Origin: Pseudomonadota bacterium
Lineage (GTDB): Bacteria; Pseudomonadota; Gammaproteobacteria; Burkholderiales; Burkholderiaceae_C
DNA: 64,000 nt
Assembly (NCBI GenBank): GCA_020161065.1
Contig: JAIUPH010000026.1
Location: forward strand, 1-64,000
Direction of reading: 5' to 3'
Position numbers and translations under genes: made by a program. This document shows, in pieces, positions 13,803 to 27,083 of the stretch. Positions within the stretch are counted from its first letter, which is position 1. Every line of letters starts with the position of its first letter. The notes beneath the pieces are model-generated. The model saw nothing but the letters and a program-made list of their open reading frames with translations, searched no databases and was not told the origin of the DNA.

Positions 13803-14909
13803 ATGCAAGCCCAAGCACCGTTTCGCGCCGACCAGGTCGGCAGCCTCTTGCGCCCGGCGGCGCTGGCCGAGACCCGCGCGCGCTTCAAGCGCGGCGAGGT
13901 CGACGCCGCTGCGTTGCGCGCCGCCGAAGACGCCGCGATCACCGAGGCCGTGCGCCGGCAGGAGGCGGTCGGCCTGCAAGGCATCACCGACGGCGAGTTC
14001 CGCCGCGACTGGTGGCACCTGGACTTCCTGGCGCAACTCGACGGCGTGACGCTGCAGGACAACGAAGGCCCGAAGTTCAAGATCGCCGGGCAGGAGCAGC
14101 CGCCGATCGCCACCGTCACCGGCCGCGTCGCCTGCAGCCGGCCGATCATGGCCGACGACTTCGCGTTCCTGGCCCGCACCACCACGCGCACGCCGAAGAT
14201 GACGATCCCCTCGCCGTCGATGCTGCACCTGCGCGGCGGCCGCGCCGCGATCTCGCGCGAGGCCTATCCCGAGCTCGACGCCTTCTGGGCCGACGTGGCC
14301 GCGGCCTACCGCCAGGCCATTGCCCACCTGTACGGCGCCGGCTGCCGCTACCTGCAGCTCGACGACATCACCTTCGCCTACCTGTGCGACCCGCAGATCC
14401 AGGCCAAGTGCCGCGCCAACGGCGACGACCCGGCGGCGCTGCCGGCCACCTATGCGTGCGTGATCAACGAGGCCTTGCGCGACAAGCCCGCCGACCTGCG
14501 CGTGACCATCCACACCTGCCGCGGCAACTTCAAGAGCGCCTGGGTCGCCGAGGGCGGCTACGAGCCGGTGGTGGAGGCGATGTTCTCCACCGCGGTCGAC
14601 GGTTATTTCATGGAGTTCGACAGCGTGCGCGCCGGCGGTTTCGAGCCTTTGAAAGTGCTTCCGCGCGGCAAGAAGGTGGTGCTGGGCCTGGTCACCACCA
14701 AGGTCGGCGACCTGGAGTCGGCCGACGCGCTGAAGCGCCGCATCGACGAGGCCGCACAGTTCGTGCCGCTGCAGGACCTGTGCCTGTCGCCGCAGTGCGG
14801 CTTTTCCAGCACGCACCACGGCAACGCGCTGTCGGTCGACGACCAGTGGCGCAAGCTGGAGCGCGTGGTGGAGGTGGCGCGCGGCGTGTGGCCCGACTTC
14901 GGCGCGTGA
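13803..14909 (+). CDS. MetE-like (cobalamin-independent methionine synthase C-domain) protein
   Basis: The product has 368 residues from the ATG at 13803, with AGGAGA upstream; a TACGAT box at 13753-13758 may be its -10. The start FRADQVGSLLRPAAL and the zinc/substrate elements (ITDGEFRRDWWHLDF, YLQLDDITFAY, IHTCRGNFKS, FSSTHHGN) place it in the MetE C-terminal family. Stand-alone proteins of this type (about 370 residues) include a range of methyltransferases; many lack the folate-binding N-terminal domain, so direct methionine synthesis from methyltetrahydrofolate is uncertain. The Cys and His residues for zinc binding (HTCRGN and the CLSPQCGF segment) are present. Monocistronic or cotranscribed with the acyl-CoA synthetase 64 bases downstream. 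Confidence 0.85.
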   Translation: MQAQAPFRADQVGSLLRPAALAETRARFKRGEVDAAALRAAEDAAITEAVRRQEAVGLQGITDGEFRRDWWHLDFLAQLDGVTLQDNEGPKFKIAGQEQPPIATVTGRVACSRPIMADDFAFLARTTTRTPKMTIPSPSMLHLRGGRAAISREAYPELDAFWADVAAAYRQAIAHLYGAGCRYLQLDDITFAYLCDPQIQAKCRANGDDPAALPATYACVINEALRDKPADLRVTIHTCRGNFKSAWVAEGGYEPVVEAMFSTAVDGYFMEFDSVRAGGFEPLKVLPRGKKVVLGLVTTKVGDLESADALKRRIDEAAQFVPLQDLCLSPQCGFSSTHHGNALSVDDQWRKLERVVEVARGVWPDFGA

Positions 14910-14973
14910 GCCCAGCCGCGGCGCCGGCCGCATGCAGCAGAATCGCCGCAACCCCAACGACCAGGAGACCCCG

Positions 14974-16623
<1,650 letters not shown>

Positions 16624-16629
16624 GGCGCG

Positions 16630-17340
16630 GTGCACGAAGCCGACGCCACCACCGGCTACTGGCAGCAGTTGCTGGACGCGGCGCCGGCCGACGTGGCGCC
16701 GCCGTGGCGGCGCAGCGTGCCGGTGGCGCTGCCCGACGGGCGCTGGCTGCGCTTGCCGATCCGGCCGTTGCCGGCGGAGCCGGAGCCCGAGGTCCGGCCC
16801 GAACCAGGCCATGCCGTCGCCTCGCTGCTGTGCAACCACGCGTCGCTGGCGGTGCTGGACGCGCTGGGCGAGTTGCTGGCGCGGCAACTCGCGCCGCTGG
16901 GCGCCGAGGTCGTGGTCGGGCTGCCGACGCTGGGCCTGGCGCTGGCGCCCATCGTCGCGCGGCAACTGGGCCATGCGCGCTACGTGCCGCTCGGCTATTC
17001 GCGCAAGTTCTGGTACGACGATGCGCTGTCGGCCGCGGTGGTGTCGATCACCAGCCCCGGCGCGGCCAAGCGCGTGTACCTCGATCCGCACCTGCTGCCG
17101 CTGGTGCGCGGCCGGCGCGTGCTGCTGGTCGACGACGCCGTCAGCAGCGGCCGCACGGCGCGCGCGCCCTGGGACCTGCTGCAGTCGCTGGGCGCCGAGG
17201 TGCTGGCGCTGGGCGTCGCGATGCGCCAGGGTCAGCGCTGGCGCGCCGAGCTGGGGCCCGAGCGCGCCGCGCGCGTGGAGGGCGTGTTCGACAGCCCCTT
17301 GCTGCGCGCCACGCCGGCGGGCTGGGTGCCGCGGGACTGA
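16630..17340 (+). CDS. Phosphoribosyltransferase family protein
   Basis: The product has 236 residues from a GTG at 16630. The PRPP-binding loop VLLVDDAVSSGRTARAP is clear, with the preceding VVVGLPTLGLALAPIVAR and GYSRKFWYDDALS segments typical of type I phosphoribosyltransferases. The nucleobase or other acceptor is unknown; the N-terminal 60 residues resemble no specific salvage enzyme that I recognise. It sits six bases downstream of the acyl-CoA synthetase gene, so they are probably cotranscribed, and is convergent with the OmpA-like lipoprotein gene. Confidence 0.8.
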   Translation: MHEADATTGYWQQLLDAAPADVAPPWRRSVPVALPDGRWLRLPIRPLPAEPEPEVRPEPGHAVASLLCNHASLAVLDALGELLARQLAPLGAEVVVGLPTLGLALAPIVARQLGHARYVPLGYSRKFWYDDALSAAVVSITSPGAAKRVYLDPHLLPLVRGRRVLLVDDAVSSGRTARAPWDLLQSLGAEVLALGVAMRQGQRWRAELGPERAARVEGVFDSPLLRATPAGWVPRD

Positions 17341-17362
17341 TCGGTCCGCGGCCCCGCGCGGC

Positions 17363-18709
17363 CTACTTGCCGCAGTCGCGCACCAGCAGCTCGACGCGGC
17401 GGTCGAGCGCGTCGGACAGGTCGTCGCGGCCGTTGCCGACCAGCGTGAACTTCGAGCCGTAGCCCTTGGCGTCCATGCGCTTCTTCAGCGGCGGCGAGTA
17501 GGCGGCGATCGACTTCTCCACCGACTCGGCGCGCAGCAGCGACAACCGCTCGTTCACCGGCTCGGCGCCGCTGGCGCTGGTGTGGCCGCCCAGCTCCAGG
17601 CAGGTCTGGCGCTTGCTGGCGCGCGCGGCGATCTCGCTGATCCACAGCGGGTACGGCTGCGGCCCGGCCTTGGGGTCGGTCCACGGCGCCGCCGTGCCGG
17701 GGCGGAACAGGAACTTGATGCCCAGCCGCTTGGCGTCGAGCCCGCGGTCGACCACCTCGCCGAAGGCCTTGCGCGCCTGCGCCATGCGGCGCAGCTTGAG
17801 GTTGGTGAGGTACAGGCCGGTGTGCACGCGCAGTTGGTCGCCGCCGGGGCTGGTCAGCGCGGTCTCGTAGAGCTTCAGCGCATCGGCGTACAGGCCGTTG
17901 CCGTAGGCGTCGATGGCCTCGGCGACGACGGCCGCGGTGAGGATGCGGTCGACATAGGCCGGGTTGATGGGGTCGCCGGCGCGCGTGCCCTGGCAGGTGC
18001 GGATGTAGCCGGTGGTGGCCGAGTCGTCCATCCAGGCGGGGGCATCGCGGAAGAACGGCGTCGGCGACGAGTCGATGCCGTCGGCGCGCGCGAAGGCCAG
18101 GCCCTTGCTGACCAGCTTGCCGGTCTTCAGGTCGGCCAGCGCCAGGCAGATGCGGAAGGCCTCGCGCCTGCCTTCGGTCTTGCGCTCGTTGTTCACGCCG
18201 GTGAAGGTGCCGATCAACACCAGCGGCCCGCGCTGCACCGTCACCGCGCGGAAGGGCTGCACGTGGTAGCGCGGATAGCTGTCCTTGATGAGCTGGGTCA
18301 GCCGCTGGCCCATCGCCTGCGTGGTGACGGTCTGCGCGCCGGTCATGCCGTCGATCAGCGGGTCGATCACGAGGTCGAACTTGGCGTCGGCCGGCAGTTG
18401 CGCCTTGCCCAGCAGGTTGTTGGCGGCGCTGAGCACGGCCTCGTCGAACGGCAGGATGGGCGGCGGCGCGGCCGGGGCCGGCGGCGCGGCGGGCGGCGGC
18501 GCGACCGGCGCCGGCGCGGGCGCCGGCGCGGCGGCCGGCGCCGGGGCTTCGGCGCTGGCCGCGGCCGGCCCTGCCGCCGGTGGCGGCGCGACGCAGGCGG
18601 CGAGCAGCAGCGACGTCAGCGCCGCGAGCAGCGCGGTCGCGGAGCCGTTGGGCCGCAGGCTGCGACGGGCGAGGTGGGAAACGCTGTTGTTCTTCAGGCA
18701 CGGATGCAT
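17363..18709 (-). CDS. OmpA-family lipoprotein with Ala/Pro-rich linker
   Basis: The product has 448 residues from the ATG at 18709 (AGGAA upstream). A lipoprotein signal ends in LLLAACVAPP; a long Ala/Pro linker (about residues 40-90) follows, consistent with a protein reaching through the periplasm. The middle part has repeats resembling TPR helices (YGNGLYADALKLYETAL, LRVHTGLYLTNLKLRRMAQ). The C-terminus carries the OmpA peptidoglycan-binding pattern GGHTSASGAEPVNERLSLLR. The upstream gene in the same orientation is a membrane-anchored Ser/Thr kinase, suggesting a linked envelope function. The region between could encode sensing of cell-wall state, which is inference. Confidence 0.8.
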   Translation of the reverse strand: MHPCLKNNSVSHLARRSLRPNGSATALLAALTSLLLAACVAPPPAAGPAAASAEAPAPAAAPAPAPAPVAPPPAAPPAPAAPPPILPFDEAVLSAANNLLGKAQLPADAKFDLVIDPLIDGMTGAQTVTTQAMGQRLTQLIKDSYPRYHVQPFRAVTVQRGPLVLIGTFTGVNNERKTEGRREAFRICLALADLKTGKLVSKGLAFARADGIDSSPTPFFRDAPAWMDDSATTGYIRTCQGTRAGDPINPAYVDRILTAAVVAEAIDAYGNGLYADALKLYETALTSPGGDQLRVHTGLYLTNLKLRRMAQARKAFGEVVDRGLDAKRLGIKFLFRPGTAAPWTDPKAGPQPYPLWISEIAARASKRQTCLELGGHTSASGAEPVNERLSLLRAESVEKSIAAYSPPLKKRMDAKGYGSKFTLVGNGRDDLSDALDRRVELLVRDCGK

Positions 18710-18819
18710 CGCGGTTCCTAAAGCGTTGGGCGGGTGCGGACGAGTATGCCCGCGCGGCGGCGGCGGCACATCCCCTCCGATGCGCAGGCCGGCGGCCCGG
18801 CGTGGCGGCTTCGTCACGC

Positions 18820-20727
<1,908 letters not shown>

Positions 20728-20923
20728 CGGCGGCGCGCGACAGGCTGCCGGCACGAAGCCGGCGGCGGCAGGACGAAACGGCCCAGTATAGGCGGGGCGC
20801 CCCGTTGCGGCCACGCCGCCGGGCTGCGCAGGACCTCACGCGGCTTGCCGCCGGCCGCGCCGCGGCGCGCTTTGCATCAGCAAGGCGGATGACGCCGCGG
20901 CGGCGCGGTGTGGCGTCGCCGCG

Positions 20924-22462
20924 TCAGGTCACCGGCGCCGGGTTGAACAGCACCAGCGCGTTGGCCAGGCCATGCTGCTCGGCCCAGGTGCGCCGCCCGC
21001 TGGCCACCTGCAGCAGCAGCTCGAACAGGGCGCGGCCCATCTGCTCGACGCTGGCCGTGCCGTCGGCGATGGGGCCGGCGTCCAGGTCCATCAGGTCGTG
21101 CCAGCGGCGCGCCAGCTCGCTGCGCGTGGCCACCTTGACCACCGGGCATTCGGCCAGGCCGTAGGGCGTGCCGCGGCCGGTGGTGAAGACGTGCAGGTTC
21201 ATGCCGGCGGCCAGCTGCAGCGTGCCGCAGATGAAGTCGCTGGCCGGCGTGGCCGCGTAGTTGAGGCCGCGGGTGAGCACGCGCTCGCCGGGCGCGACGA
21301 CGCCGACGATGGGCGCCGTGCCGCTCTTGACGATCGAGCCCATCGCCTTCTCGACGATGTTGGACAGCCCGCCCGCCTTGTTGCCCGGCGTGGTGTTGGC
21401 GCTGCGGTCGGCGCCGCCGCGCGCCAGGTAGGCGTCGTACCAGGCCATCTCTTCGATGATGCGCTGCGCCACCTGCGGCGTGGCGGCGCGGCGGGTGAGC
21501 TGGTCGACCGCGTCGCGCACTTCCGTGACCTCGCTGAACAGCACGGTGGCGCCGGCGCGCACCAGCAGGTCGCTGCAGTGGCCGACGGCCGGGTTGGCGG
21601 TGATGCCGCTGAAGGCGTCGGAGCCGCCGCACTGCACGCCCACCACCAGCTCGGCAGCCGGCACGCGCACGCGGCGGCGCTCGTTCAGGCGCTGCAGGTG
21701 GGCTTGCGCGGTGCTCATGATCGAATCGACCATCGAGGCGAAGCCGACGTGCTTGTCGTCCTGCAGCCGCACCTGGCCGCCGATGGCGATGCTGCCCGGC
21801 GGCAGCAGCCGCTCGGGCTGCAGCTTCTCGCAGCCCAGGCTGAGCACCATCACCTCGCCGCCGAAGTTGGGGTTGAGCGCAATGTGGCGCAGCGTGCGGA
21901 TGGGGATGGCCGCATCGGGCGCGTCGATGGCGACGCCGCAGCCGTAGGCGTGCTCGATGCCGACCACGCCGTCGACTTGGCGGTACTGCGGCAGCAGCTC
22001 GCGCCGGATGCGCGCCAGCGCATGGTCCAGCACGCCGGCCACGCACTGCACGGTGGTCGTGATGGCCAGCAGGTTGCGCGTGCCGACCGAGCCGTCGGCG
22101 TTGCGATAACCGTCGAAATAGTGGCTTTCCAACGGTGGCAGCAGTGGCAGCGCGGGCGGCCGGGCGCTGTCTGCCGTGGGCATCGGCAGCCCGGCCAAGG
22201 GCGGCGCCGCCGGCATCTGCAGCACGCGCTCGTGCACCCAGCCGCCGGCCGGCACGTCGCGCGTGGTGCGGCCGATCACCACGCCGTAGCGCCGCACCTC
22301 GCTGCCCGCGGGCAGGTCCACCAGCGCCAGCTTGTGCGCCTGCGGCACGCGCTCGCGCAGCGTGGGGCCGCCGTCGACCACGGTGCCGGCGGCCAGCCCG
22401 CCCTCGTTGCCGACGACGGCGACGTTGTCCGACGCGTGCAGGCGGATCAGCACCGGCTTCAT
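20924..22462 (-). CDS. garD: Galactarate/altronate dehydratase family protein (UxaA/GarD)
   Basis: The product has 512 residues from the ATG at 22462; a GTG at 22471 is possible. It has the N-terminal SAF-like domain ([14 protein letters not shown] ... [19 protein letters not shown]), then the catalytic UxaA part: [39 protein letters not shown] and [18 protein letters not shown]. It dehydrates D-galactarate to 5-keto-4-deoxy-D-glucarate with iron or another divalent cation. Adjacent genes (TRAP transporter, uronate dehydrogenase, an HpcH/HpaI aldolase with a GntR regulator) fit galactarate better than altronate, since the uronate is oxidised rather than reduced. It is the last gene of the operon. 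Confidence 0.85.
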   Translation of the reverse strand: MKPVLIRLHASDNVAVVGNEGGLAAGTVVDGGPTLRERVPQAHKLALVDLPAGSEVRRYGVVIGRTTRDVPAGGWVHERVLQMPAAPPLAGLPMPTADSARPPALPLLPPLESHYFDGYRNADGSVGTRNLLAITTTVQCVAGVLDHALARIRRELLPQYRQVDGVVGIEHAYGCGVAIDAPDAAIPIRTLRHIALNPNFGGEVMVLSLGCEKLQPERLLPPGSIAIGGQVRLQDDKHVGFASMVDSIMSTAQAHLQRLNERRRVRVPAAELVVGVQCGGSDAFSGITANPAVGHCSDLLVRAGATVLFSEVTEVRDAVDQLTRRAATPQVAQRIIEEMAWYDAYLARGGADRSANTTPGNKAGGLSNIVEKAMGSIVKSGTAPIVGVVAPGERVLTRGLNYAATPASDFICGTLQLAAGMNLHVFTTGRGTPYGLAECPVVKVATRSELARRWHDLMDLDAGPIADGTASVEQMGRALFELLLQVASGRRTWAEQHGLANALVLFNPAPVT

Positions 22463-22472
22463 GGCCACCACT

Positions 22473-23762
22473 CTATTGCACCAGCCGCGGCAGCCACAGC
22501 GAGAACGCCGGCACGTAGGTCACCAGCGCCAGCGTCAGCGCCAGCGCGCCGTAGAACGGCGCGATGCTGCGCATCACGCGGCCGACGCTGACCTCGCCGA
22601 TCGCGCAGCCGACGAACTGCACCGTGCCCACCGGCGGCGTGTTGAGGCCCAGCGCGCAGTTGATCAGCATCACCACGCCGAACTGCAGCGGGTCCATGCC
22701 GAACTGCATGGCGATGGGCATGAAGATCGGCGTGCAGATCAGGATGGTCGGCGCCATGTCGAGGAAGGTGCCCAGCAGGAACAGCAGCACGTTGATCATC
22801 AGGAAGATCACCCAGGGCTCGCTGGAGAAGGCCTTCATCAGCTCGCCGGTCTTCTGCGGCACCTCGTACAGCGCCAGGAAGTAGCCGAAGGCCGCCGAGA
22901 TGCCGATCAGGAACAGCACCACGCCGGTGGTCTTGCAGGCCTTGGCGCAGGCCTTGAGGAAATGCGTCCAGCTCAAGGAGCGGTAGACCAGCACCGTGAT
23001 CAGCAACGCCCAGGCCACCGCGATGGCCGCCGATTCGGTGGCCGTGAAGGCGCCCGAGAGGATGCCGCCGAGGATGATGACGACCACCAGCAGCCCCGGC
23101 AGCGCCGCCGCGAAGGCCAGCGCCACCGCGTGCCAGCCGGGAAAGGCGCCGTGCGTGGGATAGCCGCGCCGGCGCGCCACCCACCAGGCCGCGCCCAGGT
23201 TGCACAGCGTGAGGATCAACGCCGGCACCACGCCGGCGAGGATCAGCCCGAGCGCGCTGACCGACGCCAGCCCCGAGGTGGCCAGCGTGAAGAGGATCAG
23301 GTTGTGCGAGGTCGGCATCAGCGCGCCGACCAGCGCCGCGTGCGTGGTGACGTTGACGGCGTAGTCGGCGTCGTAGCCCTCGCGCTTCATCAGCGGGATC
23401 ATCACGCTGCCCATCGCCGACACGTCGGCCACCGGCGAGCCGACGATGCCGCCGAACAGCGTGCAGCCCAGCACGTTGCTCATGCCCAGGCCGCCGCGCA
23501 CGTGGCCCACCAGGCTGTTGGCCAGGCGCACGATGCGCTCGGCGATGCCGCCGTGCAGCATCAACTCGCCGGCGAACACGAAGAACGGGATGGCCAGGAA
23601 GCTGAACACCTGCATGCCGCCGACCATCTTCTGGAACACCACGGCCAGCGGCAGCCCGGCGGCCGCCATCGTCGCCAACGACGACAGGCCGATCGAGAAG
23701 GCCACCGGCACGCCGAGCAGCAGCAGCACGGAAAAGCTGACGCACAAGACGATCAGTTCCAA
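22473..23762 (-). CDS. dctM: TRAP transporter large permease DctM
   Basis: The product has 429 residues with about 12 membrane segments. The DctM pattern is visible: [58 protein letters not shown] and [13 protein letters not shown]. The start is TTG at 23762, with a run of six Gs (23771-23766 on the minus strand) three bases upstream that comes from a repeat element in the spacer. It forms the sodium-driven channel for a periplasmic-binding-protein-dependent carboxylate uptake system with DctQ and DctP. The substrate is probably galacturonate, glucuronate or their aldarates, judged by neighbours. Confidence 0.9.
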   Translation of the reverse strand: MELIVLCVSFSVLLLLGVPVAFSIGLSSLATMAAAGLPLAVVFQKMVGGMQVFSFLAIPFFVFAGELMLHGGIAERIVRLANSLVGHVRGGLGMSNVLGCTLFGGIVGSPVADVSAMGSVMIPLMKREGYDADYAVNVTTHAALVGALMPTSHNLILFTLATSGLASVSALGLILAGVVPALILTLCNLGAAWWVARRRGYPTHGAFPGWHAVALAFAAALPGLLVVVIILGGILSGAFTATESAAIAVAWALLITVLVYRSLSWTHFLKACAKACKTTGVVLFLIGISAAFGYFLALYEVPQKTGELMKAFSSEPWVIFLMINVLLFLLGTFLDMAPTILICTPIFMPIAMQFGMDPLQFGVVMLINCALGLNTPPVGTVQFVGCAIGEVSVGRVMRSIAPFYGALALTLALVTYVPAFSLWLPRLVQ

Positions 23763-23765
23763 GAG

Positions 23766-23829
23766 CCCCCCAGCTCGCTGCGCTCGCGGCCCCCCAGGGG
23801 GGCGCGAACTGACTTGGGGCGGCCCGGCG
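23766..23829 (-). repeat. Burkholderiales-type spacer repeat with CCCCCCAGGGGGG stem
   Basis: The sequence contains CCCCCCAGCTCGCTGCGCTC, the stem CCCCCCAGGGGGG, and the ending CTTGGGGCGGCCCGGCG. I recall this element in many intergenic gaps of Rubrivivax, Variovorax and Acidovorax relatives. It separates dctQ from dctM. On the minus strand its G-run lies just before the dctM TTG start and may serve as a ribosome binding site. Confidence 0.6.
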
Positions 23830-24318
23830 TCAGTTCCACGCCGGCTCCACCACGGTGCCGCGCAGGTTGGCGACGATGTGCTCGATGGAAAACAGCACGA
23901 TCAGCACGCCGGCGATGACCAGCGGCACGTAGTCGATGCCGTCGGGCAGCGGCAGCATGGGCTTCTTCTCGGCCCACTTGGCGCTGGCCCATTGCCAGCC
24001 GCCCAGCGTCATGAAGACGCCGAAGATGCCCACCAGCGCGTGGATCAGCAGCTCCACGCGGCGCTGCCAGGCGGCCGGCAGCAGCGCCACCAGCGACTCC
24101 AGCCCGATGTGGCCGGCGTCGCGCACGCCCACCGCCAGCCCGAAGGCGGTGACGAACAGCACCAGCAGCATGGCCAGCGCCTCGGCCCAGGTCGGCGTGT
24201 CGTTGAAGACATAACGGCCGACCACCTGCCACTGCACGCACAGGATGACGGCCACCAGCCCGGCCACCGCCGCCATCAGGCTCAGGCGCGACAGCGCCGC
24301 GCACAGCCGGGTGTACAT
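23830..24318 (-). CDS. dctQ: TRAP transporter small permease DctQ
   Basis: The product has 162 residues with four membrane segments. Typical elements are VAVILCVQWQVVGRYVFND, TPTWAEALAMLLVLFVTAFG and VRDAGHIGLESLVALLP (the conserved xxGHIxxxxL block). It bridges DctP and DctM in the tripartite uptake system. The preceding dctP stop is 22 bases away. The gap to dctM (67 bases) is filled by the spacer repeat. Confidence 0.9.
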   Translation of the reverse strand: MYTRLCAALSRLSLMAAVAGLVAVILCVQWQVVGRYVFNDTPTWAEALAMLLVLFVTAFGLAVGVRDAGHIGLESLVALLPAAWQRRVELLIHALVGIFGVFMTLGGWQWASAKWAEKKPMLPLPDGIDYVPLVIAGVLIVLFSIEHIVANLRGTVVEPAWN

Positions 24319-24340
24319 CGGCTCGCGGCGCGCGGCCGGC

Positions 24341-25321
24341 CTACTTCGTTTCCTGGATGGTCTTGACCAGCCGCTTCATCTCCGGCGTGGTCATGAACTT
24401 GTCGTAGACCGAGCCCATCACCGCCTGGAACGACTTCTTGTCGACCTCGACGATCTCGGCGCCCTGCGCCTTGACGTTGGCCAGCGACTTGGCTTCCTGC
24501 TCGTCCCACTTCTGGCGCTCGAAAGGCACCGATTCCTTGGCCGCGGCGCGGATCATGTCCTGCTCGGCCTTGGGCAGCTTGTCCCACACCAGCTTGCTCA
24601 TCACCAGGATCTCGGGCGCCATCGAGTGCTCGGTCTTCGAGTAGATCTTCACCGCCTCCACGTGCTTGGCGGTGTCGAACGAGGGGATGTTGTTCTCGGC
24701 GGCGTCGATCAGCCCGGTCTTCAGCCCGGTGTAGACCTCGCCATAAGGCATGGGCGTGGGGTTGGCGCCCATCGCGCTGACCAGCGCCACCCACAGGTCG
24801 CTTTGCTGCACGCGGATCTTCAGGCCCTTGGCGTCGGCCACCGTGCGCACCGGCTTCTTGGCGTAGATCGAGCGCGCGCCGCTGTCGTAGAAGGCCAGGC
24901 CGACGAAGCCGGCCGACTCGCAGCTCTTGAGGATCTCGTCGCCCACCGGGCCGTCCAGCACCTTGCGCATGTGGGCGATGCTGTTGAACAGGAAGGGCAT
25001 GGTCGGCACCTGCGTCAGCGGGCAGACGCCGTTCATCGGGCCGACGTTGACGCGCGTGAAGTCGAGCGCGCCGATCTTCACTTGGTCGATGGTCTCCTTC
25101 TCGCTGCCCAGCGCCTGCTTGTTGAAGACCTTGATGCGGTGCTTGCCGCCGCTTTTCTGCTCCAGCAGCGTGCTCATGTAGCGCACCGCGGCAACGGTCG
25201 GGTAGTCGTCGGCGTTGTGGGTGTCGGCCGAGCGGAACTCGGTGGCGCGGGCGGCGGGCGCGGCGATGGCGGCCGCCGCGGCGGCGGCGGCCAGCGCCAG
25301 GTTGCGCAGGATGGATGTCAC
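24341..25321 (-). CDS. dctP: TRAP transporter substrate-binding protein DctP
   Basis: The product has 326 residues from a GTG at 25321 with AGGAGA upstream. A signal peptide ([20 protein letters not shown] with cleavage after AARA) is followed by a DctP domain: [56 protein letters not shown] and the ligand-binding arginine region. It binds an organic acid in the periplasm and delivers it to DctQM. The family includes uronate/aldarate binders. It lies 29 bases downstream of the uronate dehydrogenase gene and is expressed with it. Confidence 0.9.
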   Translation of the reverse strand: MTSILRNLALAAAAAAAAIAAPAARATEFRSADTHNADDYPTVAAVRYMSTLLEQKSGGKHRIKVFNKQALGSEKETIDQVKIGALDFTRVNVGPMNGVCPLTQVPTMPFLFNSIAHMRKVLDGPVGDEILKSCESAGFVGLAFYDSGARSIYAKKPVRTVADAKGLKIRVQQSDLWVALVSAMGANPTPMPYGEVYTGLKTGLIDAAENNIPSFDTAKHVEAVKIYSKTEHSMAPEILVMSKLVWDKLPKAEQDMIRAAAKESVPFERQKWDEQEAKSLANVKAQGAEIVEVDKKSFQAVMGSVYDKFMTTPEMKRLVKTIQETK

Positions 25322-25350
25322 GTGAGGTCTCCTCGTCGTCGGTCGCTTCG

Positions 25351-26145
25351 TCATTCGAACGGGCCCTTGATGCAGAAGGCGCCGCCTTGCAGCCGCGCCT
25401 CGGGCCGGGCGGGGTCGATCAGCGGCTGGCGCGCCTCCAGCTCGGCGCGGAAGGGCTCGGAACTGTCCTGCGGCCGGTAGCCGACGTGGCTGGCGGACGT
25501 GTTGTCCCACCAGACGCCGCGGTTGTCGGACATCCCATAGATCACCGTGTGGCCGACCACCGGCGCCGTCAGCGCGGCGCGCACCAGGCGTTCCAGGTCG
25601 TCGTAGCTCAGCCAGGTGGCCAGCATGCGGCGGTCGACCGGCGCCGGGAACGACGAGCCGATGCGCAGGCTCACGGTCTCCAGGCCATGACGGTCGAAAT
25701 AGAACTGCGCCAGGTCTTCGCCGAAGGCCTTGCTGAGGCCGTAGTAGCCGTCGGGGCGCTTGGGCATCCGCGGGTCGATGGTCTCGCCCTGCGAATAAAA
25801 GCCCGTCGCGTGGTTGGAGCTGGCGAACACGATGCGGCGCGCGCCGTGGATGCGCGCCGCCTCGTAGACGTGGTAGGTGCCGACGATGTTGGCGGCCAGG
25901 ATGTCTTCGAAGGCGTGTTCGGTCGACAGCCCGCCCAGGTGCACCACGGCCTGCACGCCTTGCAGCAGCGCCAGCACCGCGGCCTTGTCCTGCAGCGGCG
26001 CGCGCATCAGCTCCTCGCCGGCGGCGGCGCTGCCGAGCTCGGCGATGTCGCTCAGCCGCAGCACGCGGCACAGGCCGCGCAGGCGCGGCCGCAGCACGCG
26101 GCCCAGGGCACCGGCGGCGCCGGTGAGCAGCAGGCGGTCGAACAT
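25351..26145 (-). CDS. udh: Uronate dehydrogenase (NAD-dependent epimerase/dehydratase fold)
   Basis: The product has 264 residues. The Rossmann motif is [16 protein letters not shown]; the SDR catalytic pair is seen as [12 protein letters not shown] (YxxxK), with [11 protein letters not shown] containing the conserved serine and [15 protein letters not shown] near the C-terminus, which is characteristic of uronate dehydrogenases. It oxidises D-galacturonate or D-glucuronate to the aldarolactone, feeding galactarate dehydratase at the end of the same operon. ATG at 26145; a longer frame (to 26172) adds only Pro/Ser residues. The divergent gap holds a GntR-type operator. Confidence 0.85.
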   Translation of the reverse strand: MFDRLLLTGAAGALGRVLRPRLRGLCRVLRLSDIAELGSAAAGEELMRAPLQDKAAVLALLQGVQAVVHLGGLSTEHAFEDILAANIVGTYHVYEAARIHGARRIVFASSNHATGFYSQGETIDPRMPKRPDGYYGLSKAFGEDLAQFYFDRHGLETVSLRIGSSFPAPVDRRMLATWLSYDDLERLVRAALTAPVVGHTVIYGMSDNRGVWWDNTSASHVGYRPQDSSEPFRAELEARQPLIDPARPEARLQGGAFCIKGPFE

Positions 26146-26191
26146 CGGCGGGGACGGTGGGGAGGCTGCCACGGCAAGACCGACTTGTCAG

Positions 26192-26205
26192 TTGTCGTAC
26201 GACAT
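26192..26205. promoter_or_regulatory. GntR/FadR-type operator between udh and its regulator
   Basis: The site TTGTCGTACGACAT contains the perfect 12-base palindrome TGTCGTACGACA and fits the FadR-subfamily consensus TNGTNNNACNA. It lies in the divergent gap of udh (minus) and the gntR gene (plus), 47 bases from the udh start. Related sequence recurs before the aldolase gene at 27048-27068. Confidence 0.7.
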
Positions 26206-26240
26206 GCGATGCTGCGCCAACCCGGCTTTCCCCGTCAAGC

Positions 26241-27029
26241 GTGCAAACCTCAGGGGCCCGTTCCCGCACCACCGCCCGTGCCGACCCCCGCGCCACTGCC
26301 GCCAACGGCGGCGGTGCGCCGCGCACGCTGGCGCTGCGGCTGGTCGACACGCTGGCCGCGCGCATCCGCGGCGGCCAGGTCGCCGCCGGCGCGCGGCTGC
26401 CGACCGAGGCCGCGCTGATGGCCGAGCAAGGCGTCAGTCGCACGGTGGTGCGCGAGGCCTTGTCGCAACTGCAGGCCGCCGGGCTGGTGCAGACGCGCCA
26501 CGGCATCGGCACCTTCGTGCTCGGCGCGGCCGAAGGCGCGGCGGCCTTCAGCATCCGGCCGCAGCAGCTGTCCACGCTGCACGACGTGGTGGCGGTGCTG
26601 GAACTGCGCATCGCCGTCGAGACCGAGGCCGCCGGCCTGGCGGCGATGCGCCGCAGCGAGCGCAACCTGGCGGTGATGCGCAGCGCGCTCGACGCCTTCG
26701 AGCAGGCGCTGGCGCGCGGCGAGGACGCGGTGGCCGCCGACTTCCGCTTCCACGCCGAGGTGGCGCGCGCCACGCAGAACAGCCACTTCGCCGGGCTGCT
26801 GGCGACGCTGGGGCCGCGCAGCATTCCGCGCGCGCGGCTCGGGTCGGCGGCGCGCCGCGCGGCGGCCGAGGACGCGCAGCGCGCCTACCTGCGGCGCGTC
26901 AACGCCGAGCACGAGAACATCTACGATGCGATCGCCCGGCAGGACGCCGACGGCGCGCGCGCCGCGATGCGCATCCACCTCAGCAACAGCCGCGAGCGCC
27001 GCCGCCGCGAGGCCGCCGCGGCGCGCTGA
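26241..27029 (+). CDS. GntR-family regulator, FadR subfamily
   Basis: From the GTG at 26241 the product has 262 residues; the frame is open from 26157, but that start would lie upstream of the operator at 26192-26205. The winged helix is seen in [33 protein letters not shown], with the motif TRHGIGTFV; a helical FCD-type effector domain follows ([47 protein letters not shown]). Such regulators repress sugar-acid catabolism and release DNA on binding an intermediate. The gene sits between the udh operon and the aldolase gene and likely controls both. Confidence 0.85.
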   Translation: MQTSGARSRTTARADPRATAANGGGAPRTLALRLVDTLAARIRGGQVAAGARLPTEAALMAEQGVSRTVVREALSQLQAAGLVQTRHGIGTFVLGAAEGAAAFSIRPQQLSTLHDVVAVLELRIAVETEAAGLAAMRRSERNLAVMRSALDAFEQALARGEDAVAADFRFHAEVARATQNSHFAGLLATLGPRSIPRARLGSAARRAAAEDAQRAYLRRVNAEHENIYDAIARQDADGARAAMRIHLSNSRERRRREAAAAR

Positions 27030-27047
27030 GCCGCCCATGTCCCCACG

Positions 27048-27068
27048 ATGTCATACGATGTCGTACAA
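27048..27068. promoter_or_regulatory. GntR/FadR-type operator before the aldolase gene
   Basis: Two overlapping copies of ATGTCRTACRA occur: ATGTCATACGA (27048-27058) and ATGTCGTACAA (27058-27068). They match the udh operator (its reverse complement is ATGTCGTACGACAA). The site lies 15 bases before the aldolase ATG at 27084, a position suited to repression. Confidence 0.65.
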
Positions 27069-27083
27069 CTGGAGAGCCACCCC

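Noticed and set aside
12530-14191. 553-codon frame for the binding protein, extending over the divergent MetE-like gene
   Set aside because: The signal peptide and ribosome binding site at 13579 define the start; the extension is antisense to a conserved gene.
26157-26240. ATG at 26157 as the start of the GntR gene
   Set aside because: It would place the operator palindrome (26192-26205) inside the coding region; the extension is low-complexity and not part of the winged-helix family.
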